This document shows, piece by piece, positions 35,185 through 44,431 of a DNA stretch of 64,000 nucleotides; the stretch's first letter is position 1, and the number at the start of each line of letters is the position of its first letter. The notes beneath the pieces are model-generated. The model did no database searches. It was not told the DNA's origin and worked only from the letters and a program-made list of their open reading frames with translations. Made by a program: the position numbers and the translations under genes. The stretch comes from Planobispora longispora. GTDB taxonomy: Bacteria > Actinomycetota > Actinomycetes > Streptosporangiales > Streptosporangiaceae. The stretch covers positions 62,001 through 126,000 of the forward strand of contig NZ_BOOH01000019.1 of assembly GCF_016863135.1 (NCBI RefSeq). Direction: 5' to 3'.

Positions 35185-36213
35185 ATGGGTTCTCCCGGTG
35201 ATTCGCCGCGCCGCCAGCCGTACGGACGTCCCGGCGCGCCGCAGCCGTACGGCCGTCCCGACGTGCCGCGGTCACCGTCCGCGCCGGAGAACGGGGGTGA
35301 GAACTGGTTCGCCCCCACACCGCACGGTCAGGCCTCCCCGTCGCCCGACACGGCTCCCCCGCCGCGCGGCCAGACCTCTCCTCCGCCGGACCGGACCGTC
35401 CCGTCCGGGACCCCGGAGCAGCCGACGGCGCCGCGGAAGCGGGCGGAACGGCCTCGCCGGGAGATGTGGAGCCCCTACGACGAGGGCCCCCGTTCCCGTC
35501 GGCCGATCATCATCGCGTCCGCCGGACTCGCCGTGCTGATCGCCGGCGGCGTCGGGCTGGCCATGCTCGCCAGGTCCGACGACGGCGTCCAGCCCGTGGC
35601 GACGGACTCCGCGTCCCCGTCGAAGGACACCGCCGTGCCCCCCGCCGCGCCCGGCGACGAGTTCGGCTTCGCAGCCTCCCGCGCCACCGATCCGCACGCG
35701 CTGACGGAGAAGGAGCTCTTCGGGAAGACGAAGGTGCGGGTCAAGGGCCAGACCTACACGATGACCGTCTCGCGCAACGACAAGAAGTGCAAGAACGCCG
35801 TGGTGGGCCCCAAGCTGCAGAAGGCCCTCGCCACGGGCAAGTGCAACCAGCTCGTCCGCGCCAGTTTCCGCGACCCGTCCGGGAAGATCATCGGCACCGT
35901 GGGCGTGGCCAACCTGGGCACCTCCGCCTCGGCGTCGCGGGTCGTGAAGGCGGTCAGCGGCAAGAAGCTGGAGGACTACCTCAAGGTGCTGCCCGGCAAG
36001 GACAAGGTCACCAAGTTCCTGGGCACGGGCGAGGCGTTCGCGGGCGGATGGCGGCACGGGCACTACGCCGTCCTCGTCTGGTTCCAGTACAAGGACGGGC
36101 ACGCGCCGAGCAAGAAGGAGGCGAAGCAGCTCAACGCCGCCGCGTTCGGCGTGGCCGACGCGACCGTCACCCCCGCGCTCGAGTCGCGTTCGCTGACCGG
36201 CAGACGCCCCTGA
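35185..36213 (+). CDS. proline-rich single-pass membrane protein (paralog A)
   Basis: 342 residues. Cytoplasmic Pro/Arg-rich segment (about 1-108), one helix (about 109-129), Ser/Pro linker, and a ~165-residue outer domain with two Cys (KKCKNAVVG and TGKCNQLVRASF). Its outer domain is clearly similar to that of the following gene, sharing the spacing C-x(15-20)-C followed by RA-[FY] and later KDGHAPSKKEAKQL. Family not recognised. Confidence 0.8.
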   Translation: MGSPGDSPRRQPYGRPGAPQPYGRPDVPRSPSAPENGGENWFAPTPHGQASPSPDTAPPPRGQTSPPPDRTVPSGTPEQPTAPRKRAERPRREMWSPYDEGPRSRRPIIIASAGLAVLIAGGVGLAMLARSDDGVQPVATDSASPSKDTAVPPAAPGDEFGFAASRATDPHALTEKELFGKTKVRVKGQTYTMTVSRNDKKCKNAVVGPKLQKALATGKCNQLVRASFRDPSGKIIGTVGVANLGTSASASRVVKAVSGKKLEDYLKVLPGKDKVTKFLGTGEAFAGGWRHGHYAVLVWFQYKDGHAPSKKEAKQLNAAAFGVADATVTPALESRSLTGRRP

Positions 36214-36339
36214 CGGGGACCGGCGAGAGGCCCCGGCGGGAATTCCGGTGGAAGATTTTTTCCATCGTTTTTCGCGGTAGAACCGGCAAGGGGCGCGGTT
36301 GGGAACACTCATACCCGCGTGGCGATCTCCAGCTGTCGC

Positions 36340-36345
36340 TACGCT
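36340..36345 (+). promoter_or_regulatory. putative -10 element for leaderless gene at 36353
   Basis: TACGCT seven bases before the ATG at 36353; no ribosome-binding site between. Confidence 0.45.
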
Positions 36346-36352
36346 GCCGAGT

Positions 36353-38779
36353 ATGCGTGGCCAGGAATCCGGGTCCGAACACGAGCACGACGCCGGTGAT
36401 TCGGCCGTACCGGCGACGCCGCCGCCGAGTTTCGGCCGGCCTTCGCCGCACGTGCCGCGGACCGATCACACAGGTGAAGAGCAGCCTCACACCCCTCCGG
36501 GGTGGCCGGAGCCGATCTCTCCCACGCCCCCGGCCGAGCAGCCGTGGACGGTTCCCGACGACGGAGGGGCGCCCTACGACTGGCTGGCCGACACCGGGAG
36601 CGGCCTGCCCGGTCCCGATGCCCCGAGCACCTCGCCGACCGGTCCCGACATCCTGAGCGCCTCGCCGACCGGTCCCGACGCCCTGAGCGCCTCACCGACC
36701 GGTCCGGACGCTCCGCTGACCGCCTCCGACGCCTCTCCGGCCGGTCCGAACACCCCGGACGCCTCGCCGTCCGGGTTCACCTCCTCGATGGCCGCCCCCG
36801 ACGGGCCGCCGTCCGATCCCGCCGCACCGCCGCCCGCAGGCCCCACGGGCTCCCCGGGCTCCCCGGGCTCCACGGATCCTGTTCAGTCTCCCGCCTTCCC
36901 GCCGGAGCATCCCTGGGTGAGCCGTCCGATCAGCGGTGAGGCCGCGGCGCCTCCGGCCCCCGTACGGCTGGACAACCCGCCGCTCCCCGGCGCGCCCGTT
37001 TCGCCGGAGGCCTCCGCCTGGCAGCCGCCTCCCGCCTTCACCGCCGCCGCGGCGGGCATGCACGTGTGGCCGTCCCCGACCTCCGGGGCCTCGGACAACC
37101 CGCCGTGGCCCGCCGCCACGGGTGAGCCGGTCGGTGAGTCGGCATGGCCCGAGCCCGATGAGTCGGCCCGCCCCGGCGAGCCCGGCGACGTCGCCGTCTG
37201 GCCCCCGCACCTGGCAGCCCAGGGGAACACTGGGGAAGAGGAGGAGGGAGAGGACACCGTCAAGGTCCGTCTCCCCGCACCCGCCGTACCGGAGGGACAG
37301 GCTCCCGCGCCTGAGGGGCGGATCGCCGAACCTGAGTGGCAGACCGGCACGCCGGCCGCGCAGCCTCCCGCGCCCCCCGCGTCAGCCGCGCAGTTCGCCC
37401 AACCGAGCAGCCAGCCACCCGCACCGGCCGCGCGACCTCCCGCGTCGACCGGCCGGCCGCCCGTCCCTTCTGCCCAGCCGTCCGCACCGGCTGCGCAGTT
37501 CCCCCAGCCGAGCAGCCAGCCACCCGCATCAGCTGCGCAGTTCCCCCAGCCGAGCAGCCAGCCGCCCGCACCGGCCGCGCAACCTCCCGCGTCGACGGCT
37601 CAGTTCCCCGATCCGGCCGCACCCCCGGCCGGATGGTCCTCCGCTCCGCCCCCGGCGGCCTTCCCCGCCGACATCCTGTCCCAGGGGCCCGCGCGGCCCG
37701 CGGATCCGGGCGTGCCCCCGCCGTCCCTCGGGCCGGTCCCCGGCTCGTTCCTGGCCGACCAGCCGACCCCGCCGGGCGGCATCCCGGTGGTCTCGCCCCC
37801 GGTTCCGGCTCCGCCGGGCCTCCCGGGCGACCGGTCACCGGTCCCGCGGCCCCCCGCTCCCCCGACGGGTCACCTCCCGGTCCCGCAGCCTCCCGCCCCG
37901 CCGGTGGGAGATCGCCCGCCGGCGTCCTTCCCTCCGGGAGCGCCCGGAGGCCGGCCGCCGGTCTCCGGACCCGGCGGCCCAGCGCCGGACCGCACCTCGC
38001 TCATGCCCGCTCCGGCCGCCGCGCCCGGTCCTCCGGGTGCCCCCGGCGTCCGCCCGGTCAGGGGCAAGGGCGCGACCGTCCTGGCCGCGGCGGCCGTGGC
38101 GATCGTGGTGGGCGGCATCGGCACCGGCGTCTTCCTCGCCTACCGTTCGTCGGACTCCGGGAAGACCCCCGACGCCGCCACGAGCGCCCCCATCACCGGC
38201 GCCCCCTCCGAGGAGCCCGCGAGCTCGCCTTCCGAGCCGTCCCCGGCCAACACCACGATGCTCAACTCCGAGCTGACCGACCCGGGCAAGATGACCCTGT
38301 CCGACGCCTTCAGCAAGAAGGTCACCGTCGGCGGGACCACCTTCACCCGGGTCAAGACCCACCTGACCCAAGACTGCGACAAGGCCGCGGCGGGCGCGTT
38401 CGCCACCGCGCTGCGCAAGGAGGAGTGCCGCCGCGTGCTGCGGGCCACCTATGTGGACAGCACCAAGAAGTACGCCGTGACCACGGGCGTCGCGGTGCTG
38501 CCCACCCGGGAGTCGGCCGTGGCCGCCGACCAGGCCAAGAACCTGGAGCGCAACCTGTGGTTCCGCGGCCTGCCCGGCACCCCCGGCAGCGGGGCCGAGC
38601 GCGTGCACATCGCGGGCGGCTACGCGGCGGGGCTGGTGTGGGGCCGCTACATCGTGTTCAGCTACGCGACCTTCGCCGACGGGCACACCCCGACCGCGAA
38701 GGAGAAGGGTCTCGGCAAGGTCAGCGGCGCCTTCCGCGACCAGACCGCCAAGGTCGTCGAACGCCGCGTCACCGGTTAG
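36353..38779 (+). CDS. large proline-rich single-pass membrane protein (paralog B)
   Basis: 808 residues. A ~570-residue cytoplasmic region is Pro/Ala/Ser-rich with internal repeats (SASPTGPD units near 100; QPSSQPPAPAAQ units near 350-420). One helix (about 578-600) follows, then an outer domain with two Cys (TQDCDKAA and RKEECRRVL) related to paralog A. Long disordered cytoplasmic regions of this kind suggest a scaffold, but no partner is known. Confidence 0.8.
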   Translation: MRGQESGSEHEHDAGDSAVPATPPPSFGRPSPHVPRTDHTGEEQPHTPPGWPEPISPTPPAEQPWTVPDDGGAPYDWLADTGSGLPGPDAPSTSPTGPDILSASPTGPDALSASPTGPDAPLTASDASPAGPNTPDASPSGFTSSMAAPDGPPSDPAAPPPAGPTGSPGSPGSTDPVQSPAFPPEHPWVSRPISGEAAAPPAPVRLDNPPLPGAPVSPEASAWQPPPAFTAAAAGMHVWPSPTSGASDNPPWPAATGEPVGESAWPEPDESARPGEPGDVAVWPPHLAAQGNTGEEEEGEDTVKVRLPAPAVPEGQAPAPEGRIAEPEWQTGTPAAQPPAPPASAAQFAQPSSQPPAPAARPPASTGRPPVPSAQPSAPAAQFPQPSSQPPASAAQFPQPSSQPPAPAAQPPASTAQFPDPAAPPAGWSSAPPPAAFPADILSQGPARPADPGVPPPSLGPVPGSFLADQPTPPGGIPVVSPPVPAPPGLPGDRSPVPRPPAPPTGHLPVPQPPAPPVGDRPPASFPPGAPGGRPPVSGPGGPAPDRTSLMPAPAAAPGPPGAPGVRPVRGKGATVLAAAAVAIVVGGIGTGVFLAYRSSDSGKTPDAATSAPITGAPSEEPASSPSEPSPANTTMLNSELTDPGKMTLSDAFSKKVTVGGTTFTRVKTHLTQDCDKAAAGAFATALRKEECRRVLRATYVDSTKKYAVTTGVAVLPTRESAVAADQAKNLERNLWFRGLPGTPGSGAERVHIAGGYAAGLVWGRYIVFSYATFADGHTPTAKEKGLGKVSGAFRDQTAKVVERRVTG
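37383..37620. repeat. in-frame repeats coding QPSSQPPAPAAQ units
   Basis: Three or more imperfect copies of about 54-57 bases in the cytoplasmic region of paralog B. Confidence 0.75.
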
Positions 38780-38915
38780 CCGTACCGGCGGCTGACCGGG
38801 GAACGTGCCGTATCGTCGATCCCCGTCGCGACCGGAGTCCGGCGGGGGCGGGGCGAGGGGGCGGGGCCGAGGAAGCCCTGTCCGGGGCCCGCGATGATCC
38901 TGTGCCCGTCCGGGG

Positions 38916-39875
38916 TCACTCTCCCAGGGTGCGTACTCTCCGGGTCGCCGCGGCCCGCCGGGCGAGCTCCGCCGCCTCCGGGTAGCTCACCTCTTCCAGG
39001 CAGAGCCCGTGCGCCGGTGCGACGTGCACCCTGGAATCCCGTACGGCTCCCGCCAGCACCTGCCCCGGCCAGTCGACCGGCAGGCGGCCCTCCCCCACCG
39101 CGAGCAGCGATCCCACCAGCGCCCGCACCATCGAGTGGCAGAACGCGTCGGCGACCACGGTGGCGACCAGGAGACCGTCCTCGTGAACCCAGTCGAGCCG
39201 CTGGAGTTCGCGGATGGTCGTCGCGCCCTCGCGCTTCTTGCAGAACGCCGCGAAGTCGTGTTCGCCGATCAGGTGGGCCGCGGCCGCGTTGAGCCTGTCG
39301 AGATCGAGGGGCCGCGTGTACCAGACGACCTCGCGACGGCGGAGCGGGTCCACACCGCCGGGCGCGTCGCAGACCCGGTAGGCGTAGCGACGGGACATCG
39401 CAGAGAAACGCGCGTCAAAGCCCTCAGGAGCCACCGTAACGCGATAAATCCTGACATCTGGGTCCAGGATGCCCGCCAACCTTCTCCGGAGGATGTCGAG
39501 GCGCTCAGCGACGCCGCTCTCCCCTTCCCACCCGGGCAACCGCTCCCCGCCCAGCGGACCCGCCCCTGCGGATCGGCCCTCATCCGGGGACTCGCCTCCG
39601 GCGGGCCCGTGCGCGGGCGACGAGCCGCGCCTGCGGCGGTTCTCCAGGACCAGGAGCGCGTCGGGCTCCACGTCCAGGTGGGCCACCTGTCCCCGCGCGT
39701 GGACCCCGGCGTCGGTCCGCCCCGCGACCGTCAGCGAGGGCGGTTCGGTCAGCCGCAGGGCCTTGGCGAGCGCTTCCTCGATCTCCCCCTGGACCGTGCG
39801 CCTGCCGGGCTGGCGGGCCCAGCCGGAGAAGCCGGTGCCGTCGTAGGCGAGATCCAGGCGCAGCCGTACCACCAC
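38916..39875 (-). CDS. truA: tRNA pseudouridine(38-40) synthase TruA
   Basis: 319 residues from GTG with GGAGG six bases upstream. Catalytic Asp in [24 protein letters not shown] at the N-terminus and FLVxA-equivalent [14 protein letters not shown] near the C-terminus. An insertion of about 50 Gly/Pro/Ser/Glu-rich residues (about 76-125) separates the first strands from LRRRLAGIL, longer than in the E. coli enzyme. Last gene of the alpha operon, separated from rplQ by a hairpin. Confidence 0.95.
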   Translation of the reverse strand: MVVRLRLDLAYDGTGFSGWARQPGRRTVQGEIEEALAKALRLTEPPSLTVAGRTDAGVHARGQVAHLDVEPDALLVLENRRRRGSSPAHGPAGGESPDEGRSAGAGPLGGERLPGWEGESGVAERLDILRRRLAGILDPDVRIYRVTVAPEGFDARFSAMSRRYAYRVCDAPGGVDPLRRREVVWYTRPLDLDRLNAAAAHLIGEHDFAAFCKKREGATTIRELQRLDWVHEDGLLVATVVADAFCHSMVRALVGSLLAVGEGRLPVDWPGQVLAGAVRDSRVHVAPAHGLCLEEVSYPEAAELARRAAATRRVRTLGE

Positions 39876-39900
39876 GATGTTCCTCCCGGAGAACGCGAAG

Positions 39901-39937
39901 CGGGCCCGGCACCCCAGATGCGGGGATGCCGGGCCCG
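39901..39937. terminator. hairpin after rplQ
   Basis: 15-bp GC stem with one bulged base and a six-base loop. No U-tract follows; truA is likely expressed by read-through or from a weak promoter. Confidence 0.7.
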
Positions 39938-39955
39938 TTCACACGGCCTGACGGA

Positions 39956-40504
39956 TCAGGCGTTGTCCTTCTTGGCCTCGGTCTCCTCGGCCGGAGCCTC
40001 AGCGGTCTCCTCAGCCGGAGCCTCGGTGGCCTCGACGGTCTCCTCGGCGGGAGCCTCGGTCACGGCCTCGGTGGTCTCCTCGGCCGGGGCCTCGGTCACG
40101 GTGGCCTTGGGAGAGGCCGGCGCCTTGGAGACGCTGACCTGGTTCAGGGCCTCGGTGACCAGCTCGATGACCGCCATGGGAGCGGCGTCGCCCTTGCGCT
40201 GACCGATCTTGGTGATCCGGGTGTAGCCACCGGGACGCTCGGCGAACGTCGGGGCGATCTCGGTGAAGAGGTGGTGGACGACGCTCTTGTCACGGACGAC
40301 CGTCAGCACCTGGCGACGGTTGTGCATGTCGCCCTTCTTCGCCTTGGTGATCAGCTTCTCCGCCAGCGGGCGCAGGCGCTTGGCCTTCGTCTCGGTGGTC
40401 TTGATCCGGCCGTGCTGGAACAGCTGGGTGGCGAGGTTCGCCAGGATCAGCTTCTCGTGGGCCGGGCTGCCGCCGAGACGGGCACCCTTGGTGGGCCTGG
40501 GCAT
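39956..40504 (-). CDS. rplQ: 50S ribosomal protein L17
   Basis: 182 residues. The L17 core (about 1-118, [19 protein letters not shown] start, [15 protein letters not shown]) is followed by a ~60-residue acidic Ala/Glu/Pro tail with four EAPAEET units. The extension is present in many actinobacterial L17 proteins, but the repeat is striking. It follows a dense hairpin array after rpoA. Confidence 0.96.
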   Translation of the reverse strand: MPRPTKGARLGGSPAHEKLILANLATQLFQHGRIKTTETKAKRLRPLAEKLITKAKKGDMHNRRQVLTVVRDKSVVHHLFTEIAPTFAERPGGYTRITKIGQRKGDAAPMAVIELVTEALNQVSVSKAPASPKATVTEAPAEETTEAVTEAPAEETVEATEAPAEETAEAPAEETEAKKDNA

Positions 40505-40561
40505 TTCTTGTTCTCCTTGAGAGTTAACCTGCCCCGGCCGTGTCAGGTACCGGGATCAGGC

Positions 40562-40776
40562 CGCGGGAGCCGCTTGCGGTTCCCGCGTCACCGAACCCCC
40601 TCCGAAGAGGGACTTTGCCGGGGACGGGAACCGCGAGTGGTTCCCGTCCTGCCGGACGCCCCGGACACGGCGATGCGTGCCGGGGACGTGGGGATCGCAT
40701 GCGATCCCCGCTTCCAGGACCTCTCCGAAGGGGACGGTGCCCTCTCGGAGAGTCGCGGGGGCGAAAAGCCCCCGCG
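40562..40776. other. array of six hairpins between rpoA and rplQ
   Basis: Inverted repeats at 40562-40587 (11-bp, one wobble), 40598-40611 (5-bp with CGAA loop), 40623-40648 (10-bp), 40690-40709 (20-base perfect palindrome), 40721-40752 (8-bp) and 40754-40776 (9-bp with five-base loop). All lie in the 275-base gap between the rpoA stop and rplQ start. Confidence 0.85.
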
Positions 40777-40779
40777 AGG

Positions 40780-41796
40780 TCAGTACTGCTCGGTCTCGAC
40801 GTACGCGCTGTCGTCGTCGTCGTAGCCGCCGCCGGCCACCGAGGTCGGGTCGAACCCGGGCGGGGAGTCCTTGAGCGCGAGCGACATCTCGTGCAGCTTC
40901 TGCTTGACCTCCTCGATGGACTTCGCACCGAAGTTGCGTATGTCCAGCAGGTCCTGCTCGCTGCGGGCGACGAGCTCACCCACGGTGTGGATGCCCTCGC
41001 GCTTGAGGCAGTTGTAGGAGCGGACGGTGAGGTTCAGCTCCTCGATCGGCAGCGCCAGGTCGGCGGCCAGGGCCGCGTCCGTCGGCGACGGGCCGATGTC
41101 GATGCCCTCGGCCTCGACGTTCAGCTCGCGGGCCAGGCCGAACAGCTCGACCAGGGTCTTGCCGGCGGAGGCCACCGCGTCACGCGGCTTCATGCTCGGC
41201 TTGGTCTCGACGTCCAGGATCAGACGGTCGAAGTCGGTGCGCTGCTCGACACGGGTCGCCTCGACCTTGTAGGTGACCTTGAGCACCGGGGAGTAGATCG
41301 AGTCGATCGGGATGCGGCCGATCTCCTGGCCCGGCTGCTTGTTCTGCGCCGCGGAGACGTAGCCGCGACCGCGCTCGACGGTGAGCTCCATCTCCAGCTT
41401 CGCCTTGCCGTTCAGCGTGGCGATGCGCAGCTCGGGGTTGTGCACCTCGACGCCGGCCGGAGGGGCGATGTCGGCGGCGGTGACGTCGCCGGGGCCCTGC
41501 TTGCGCAGGTACATCACCACGGGCTCGTCGTGCTCGGAGGAGACGACCAGCTCCTTGAGGTTCAGGATGATGTCGGTGACATCCTCCTTGACCCCCGGGA
41601 CGGTCGAGAACTCGTGCAGCACGCCCTCGATGCGGATGCTGGTCACGGCCGCGCCCGGGATGGACGACAGCAGCGTGCGCCGCAGCGAGTTGCCGATGGT
41701 GTAGCCGAAGCCGGGCTCCAGCGGCTCGATGATGAACCGGGACCGGTTCTCCTCGAGGTTCTCCTCGAGGAGGGTGGGACGCTGAGCGATCAGCAT
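40780..41796 (-). CDS. rpoA: RNA polymerase alpha subunit
   Basis: 338 residues. The N-terminal dimerisation domain starts with [21 protein letters not shown] and [14 protein letters not shown]; the C-terminal domain has [15 protein letters not shown] and [15 protein letters not shown], which contact UP elements and activators. The acidic/Tyr-rich tail ([14 protein letters not shown]) is typical of actinobacteria. Follows rpsD after 100 bases that contain a hairpin. Confidence 0.98.
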   Translation of the reverse strand: MLIAQRPTLLEENLEENRSRFIIEPLEPGFGYTIGNSLRRTLLSSIPGAAVTSIRIEGVLHEFSTVPGVKEDVTDIILNLKELVVSSEHDEPVVMYLRKQGPGDVTAADIAPPAGVEVHNPELRIATLNGKAKLEMELTVERGRGYVSAAQNKQPGQEIGRIPIDSIYSPVLKVTYKVEATRVEQRTDFDRLILDVETKPSMKPRDAVASAGKTLVELFGLARELNVEAEGIDIGPSPTDAALAADLALPIEELNLTVRSYNCLKREGIHTVGELVARSEQDLLDIRNFGAKSIEEVKQKLHEMSLALKDSPPGFDPTSVAGGGYDDDDSAYVETEQY

Positions 41797-41857
41797 GTGG
41801 GTTCTCCCCTGGCCGTGCGGCGCCCGCTATTTGACGCCGCTCGTTAACAACAGCATA

Positions 41858-41885
41858 GGTGCCGTACGGCGAACCGTACGGCACC
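41858..41885. terminator. rpsD-rpoA hairpin
   Basis: Perfect 12-bp stem GGTGCCGTACGG/CCGTACGGCACC with a CGAA-type loop, 12 bases after the rpsD stop. Possibly an attenuator setting the rpoA level. Confidence 0.7.
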
Positions 41886-41896
41886 TTGCGAGAGCG

Positions 41897-42523
41897 CTAC
41901 TTGGAGTAGAGCTCGACGATCAGCTGCTCCTGGACCTGCGTGTCGATCTGCTGACGGACCGGCAGCTGGTGGACCAGGACGCGCATGCTCTCCGGCGCGA
42001 CGCCCAGCCAGGCCGGGAACGTCTTGTCACCGGCGGTGGCGCGGGCGACCTCGTACGGCATGAGGTTGCGGGCCTTGTCGCGGACCTCGACGATGTCGTG
42101 CTCGCGGACGCGGTACGACGGGATGTCGACCTTCCTGCCGTTCACCAGGATGTGGCCGTGACGGACCTGCTGGCGGGCGGCGTCGCGGGACTCCGCGAAG
42201 CCGGCGCGGTAGATCACGTTGTCGAGACGGCTCTCCAGGATCTGGAGGAGGTTCTCACCGGTCTTACCGGCCTTGCGGTTGGCTTCCTCGTAGTAGTTGC
42301 GGAACTGCTTCTCGAGGACGCCGTAGATGCGGCGGGTCTTCTGCTTCTCACGAAGCTGGAGCTGGTACTCAGACTCCTTCGGACGGCCGCGGCCGTGCTC
42401 ACCCGGGGGGTAAGGACGGATCTCGATGGGGCACTTCGCGGACTCGCACTTCTTGCCCTTGAGGAAAAGCTTGACCTTCTCCCGGCGGCAGAGCTTGCAG
42501 TCCGCACCCGTGTAACGAGCCAT
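41897..42523 (-). CDS. rpsD: 30S ribosomal protein S4
   Basis: 208 residues. Zinc form with Cys9, Cys12, Cys26 and Cys31. The S4 RNA-binding domain has RLDNVIYRAGFAESRDAARQ and HGHILVNGRKVDIPSY. A primary 16S rRNA binder and repressor of the alpha operon in E. coli. Twenty bases after rpsK. Confidence 0.98.
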   Translation of the reverse strand: MARYTGADCKLCRREKVKLFLKGKKCESAKCPIEIRPYPPGEHGRGRPKESEYQLQLREKQKTRRIYGVLEKQFRNYYEEANRKAGKTGENLLQILESRLDNVIYRAGFAESRDAARQQVRHGHILVNGRKVDIPSYRVREHDIVEVRDKARNLMPYEVARATAGDKTFPAWLGVAPESMRVLVHQLPVRQQIDTQVQEQLIVELYSK

Positions 42524-42543
42524 TTCTCTCTATCTCCTGGAGC

Positions 42544-42948
42544 TCAGACGCGGCGGCGCTTGGGCGGGCGGCAGCCGTTGTGCGGCACGGGGGTGACGTC
42601 CTGAATGGAGCCAACCTCGAGGCCGGTCGCCTGCAGCGAACGGATCGCGGTCTCACGGCCGGAGCCGGGGCCCTTGACGAAGACGTCGACCTTGCGCATG
42701 CCGTGCTCCATGGCGCGGCGGGCGGCGTTCTCGGCGGCCATCTGCGCGGCGAACGGGGTGGACTTACGGGAGCCCTTGAACCCGACGTGGCCGGCGCTGG
42801 CCCAGGAGATCACGTTCCCGTTCGGGTCGGTGATCGAAACGATCGTGTTGTTGAACGTGCTCTTGATGTGGGCGTGCCCGTGAGCGACGTTCTTCTTTTC
42901 CTTGCGGCGCACCTTCTTCGGGGCGCCCTGGCGGCTCTTAGGAGGCAT
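42544..42948 (-). CDS. rpsK: 30S ribosomal protein S11
   Basis: 134 residues. [18 protein letters not shown] and the C-terminal [17 protein letters not shown] match S11. A platform protein of the 30S subunit; 48 bases after rpsM. Confidence 0.98.
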   Translation of the reverse strand: MPPKSRQGAPKKVRRKEKKNVAHGHAHIKSTFNNTIVSITDPNGNVISWASAGHVGFKGSRKSTPFAAQMAAENAARRAMEHGMRKVDVFVKGPGSGRETAIRSLQATGLEVGSIQDVTPVPHNGCRPPKRRRV

Positions 42949-42996
42949 TCTTTGCCTTCACTCCTGAGGTCTTCGGTCCTGCGGCTGCGCGGACTA

Positions 42997-43377
42997 CTAC
43001 TTCTTGCCGGGCTTCTTCTTGCCGGCCACGGTCTTCTTCTTGCCCTTGCGGGTGCGTGCGTTGGTCTGCGTGCGCTGACCGTGCACGGGGAGGCCGCGGC
43101 GGTGCCGGATGCCCTGGTAGCACTGAATCTCGATCTTGCGACGGATGTCGGCCTGGACCTCGCGGCGGAGGTCACCCTCGATCTTGAAGTTGGCCTCGAT
43201 GTAGTCACGCAGCGGCACGAGCTCTTCGTCCGTGAGCTGGTGGACCCGCAGGTCGCCGCTGATGCCGGTGGCCTTCAGGGTCTCGAGCGCGCGAGTGCGG
43301 CCGATTCCGAAAATGTAGGTGAGAGCGATCTCCAGCCGCTTGTCGCGGGGGAGGTCGACGCCAACCAGGCGAGCCAT
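42997..43377 (-). CDS. rpsM: 30S ribosomal protein S13
   Basis: 126 residues from ATG 43377 (reading [14 protein letters not shown]). [13 protein letters not shown] and the basic tail [16 protein letters not shown] match S13, which contacts tRNA and 23S rRNA at the subunit bridge. The 218-base gap before rpmJ holds GC-rich sequence with no clear gene. Confidence 0.98.
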   Translation of the reverse strand: MARLVGVDLPRDKRLEIALTYIFGIGRTRALETLKATGISGDLRVHQLTDEELVPLRDYIEANFKIEGDLRREVQADIRRKIEIQCYQGIRHRRGLPVHGQRTQTNARTRKGKKKTVAGKKKPGKK

Positions 43378-43595
43378 GGTCGGGCATTCTCCTTCTTTGT
43401 GGCGGAGGTCCTGCGCTCCACTGCCCCTCCCCATGCCCGGGGTGAGGGCCCCGGCCTCCGACCGGGGGTCTCCCGCGGGGTACGGCCCTGCCGGACCGCC
43501 TGCGCGGGTGTGGAACGCGATTACTGTGCTGTGGCCTCACATGGATCGAGCCCGCCTCTTGGAGCGGACTCTGTGTAAGACCGGATTTTCTGCGA

Positions 43596-43709
43596 CTAGC
43601 CCTGGCGCTGCTTGTGGCGCAGGTTGTCGCAGATCACCATGACGCGACCGTGCCGGCGGATCACCTTGCACTTGTCGCAGATCTTCTTGACGCTCGGCTT
43701 GACCTTCAT
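43596..43709 (-). CDS. rpmJ: 50S ribosomal protein L36
   Basis: 37 residues, [16 protein letters not shown] start. Zinc-binding form with Cys11, Cys14, Cys27 and His32. Located between infA and rpsM as in most bacteria. Confidence 0.98.
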   Translation of the reverse strand: MKVKPSVKKICDKCKVIRRHGRVMVICDNLRHKQRQG

Positions 43710-43733
43710 AGTCCTTGTTCGTCCCTCAGACGC

Positions 43734-43955
43734 TTACTTGTATCGGTAGACGATCCGCCCACGACTCAGGTCGTAGGGGCTCAGTTCGACGACAACCCGG
43801 TCGTCGGGAAGGATGCGGATGTAGTGCATGCGCATCCGCCCGCTGATGTGGGCCAGGACCTTATGGCCGTTGTCGAGCTGCACCCGGAACATTGCGTTCG
43901 GGAGCGACTCAACCACAGTGCCCTCGATCTCGATGGCGCCGTCCTTCTTGGCCAT
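43734..43955 (-). CDS. infA: translation initiation factor IF-1
   Basis: 73 residues from ATG 43955 ([12 protein letters not shown]). The OB-fold signatures [21 protein letters not shown] and [15 protein letters not shown] are complete. It blocks the A site during initiation. First gene of the alpha operon here, 24 bases before rpmJ. Confidence 0.98.
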   Translation of the reverse strand: MAKKDGAIEIEGTVVESLPNAMFRVQLDNGHKVLAHISGRMRMHYIRILPDDRVVVELSPYDLSRGRIVYRYK

Positions 43956-44213
43956 GTCCCTCGCGTTTCGCTGATCGGTCGTCTGAGGCTTCGGCACACT
44001 AAGCAGCCGCGACCACGCGCCTTACGGGAGAGCGGCGGCAACGAGGCCGCGAAGGCGCAATAGTCATAGTGAACCGAAAAAGGAGTGTACGGCACCGGGC
44101 GATGAAATGCGAAACAGACGGCCGGTACCTTGACACAACTGCCACCCAGGATACCTCCATTGCGGGGGTGGGTGCGCACCCATCCCACGGTTCCCGGCCC
44201 GTGGACGGACATC
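43956..44213. other. infA upstream region
   Basis: Gene-free leader of the alpha operon. A GGGTGGGTGCGCACCCATCCC hairpin lies near 44167-44187. The AT-rich stretch around 44061-44090 is a possible promoter area, but no confident -35/-10 pair is seen. Confidence 0.5.
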
Positions 44214-44338
44214 GCCCTCTCCCCCGTGCGGCTCCCGCACAACCGGAGAGCTTCCCGCACCATCGATGACCTCTCCCGCGTCCCACCCCCGCGCAACCGA
44301 AGACCTCTCCCGCGCATCCCGCCCCCGCACAGCCGAAA
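44214..44338. repeat. degenerate 34-37-base tandem repeats
   Basis: Imperfect copies at 44214-44250, 44268-44301 and 44302-44338 with a partial unit between the first two. They lie just after the 3' end of the secreted-protein gene at 44432 on the minus strand, before its terminator in reverse order. Confidence 0.7.
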
Positions 44339-44368
44339 GCCCGCCGGTGACCTGGTCACCGGCGGGCT
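44338..44368. terminator. terminator of secreted-protein gene
   Basis: Perfect 15-bp stem around one base; on the minus strand followed by TTTCGG. It lies 63 bases after the stop of the gene at 44432. Confidence 0.8.
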
Positions 44369-44431
44369 CTGCGAAGTCGGCTTCCCCCCTGGACCGGTCC
44401 TCCGCCTCAGCGAAGGTCCGGCGCGATGGGA

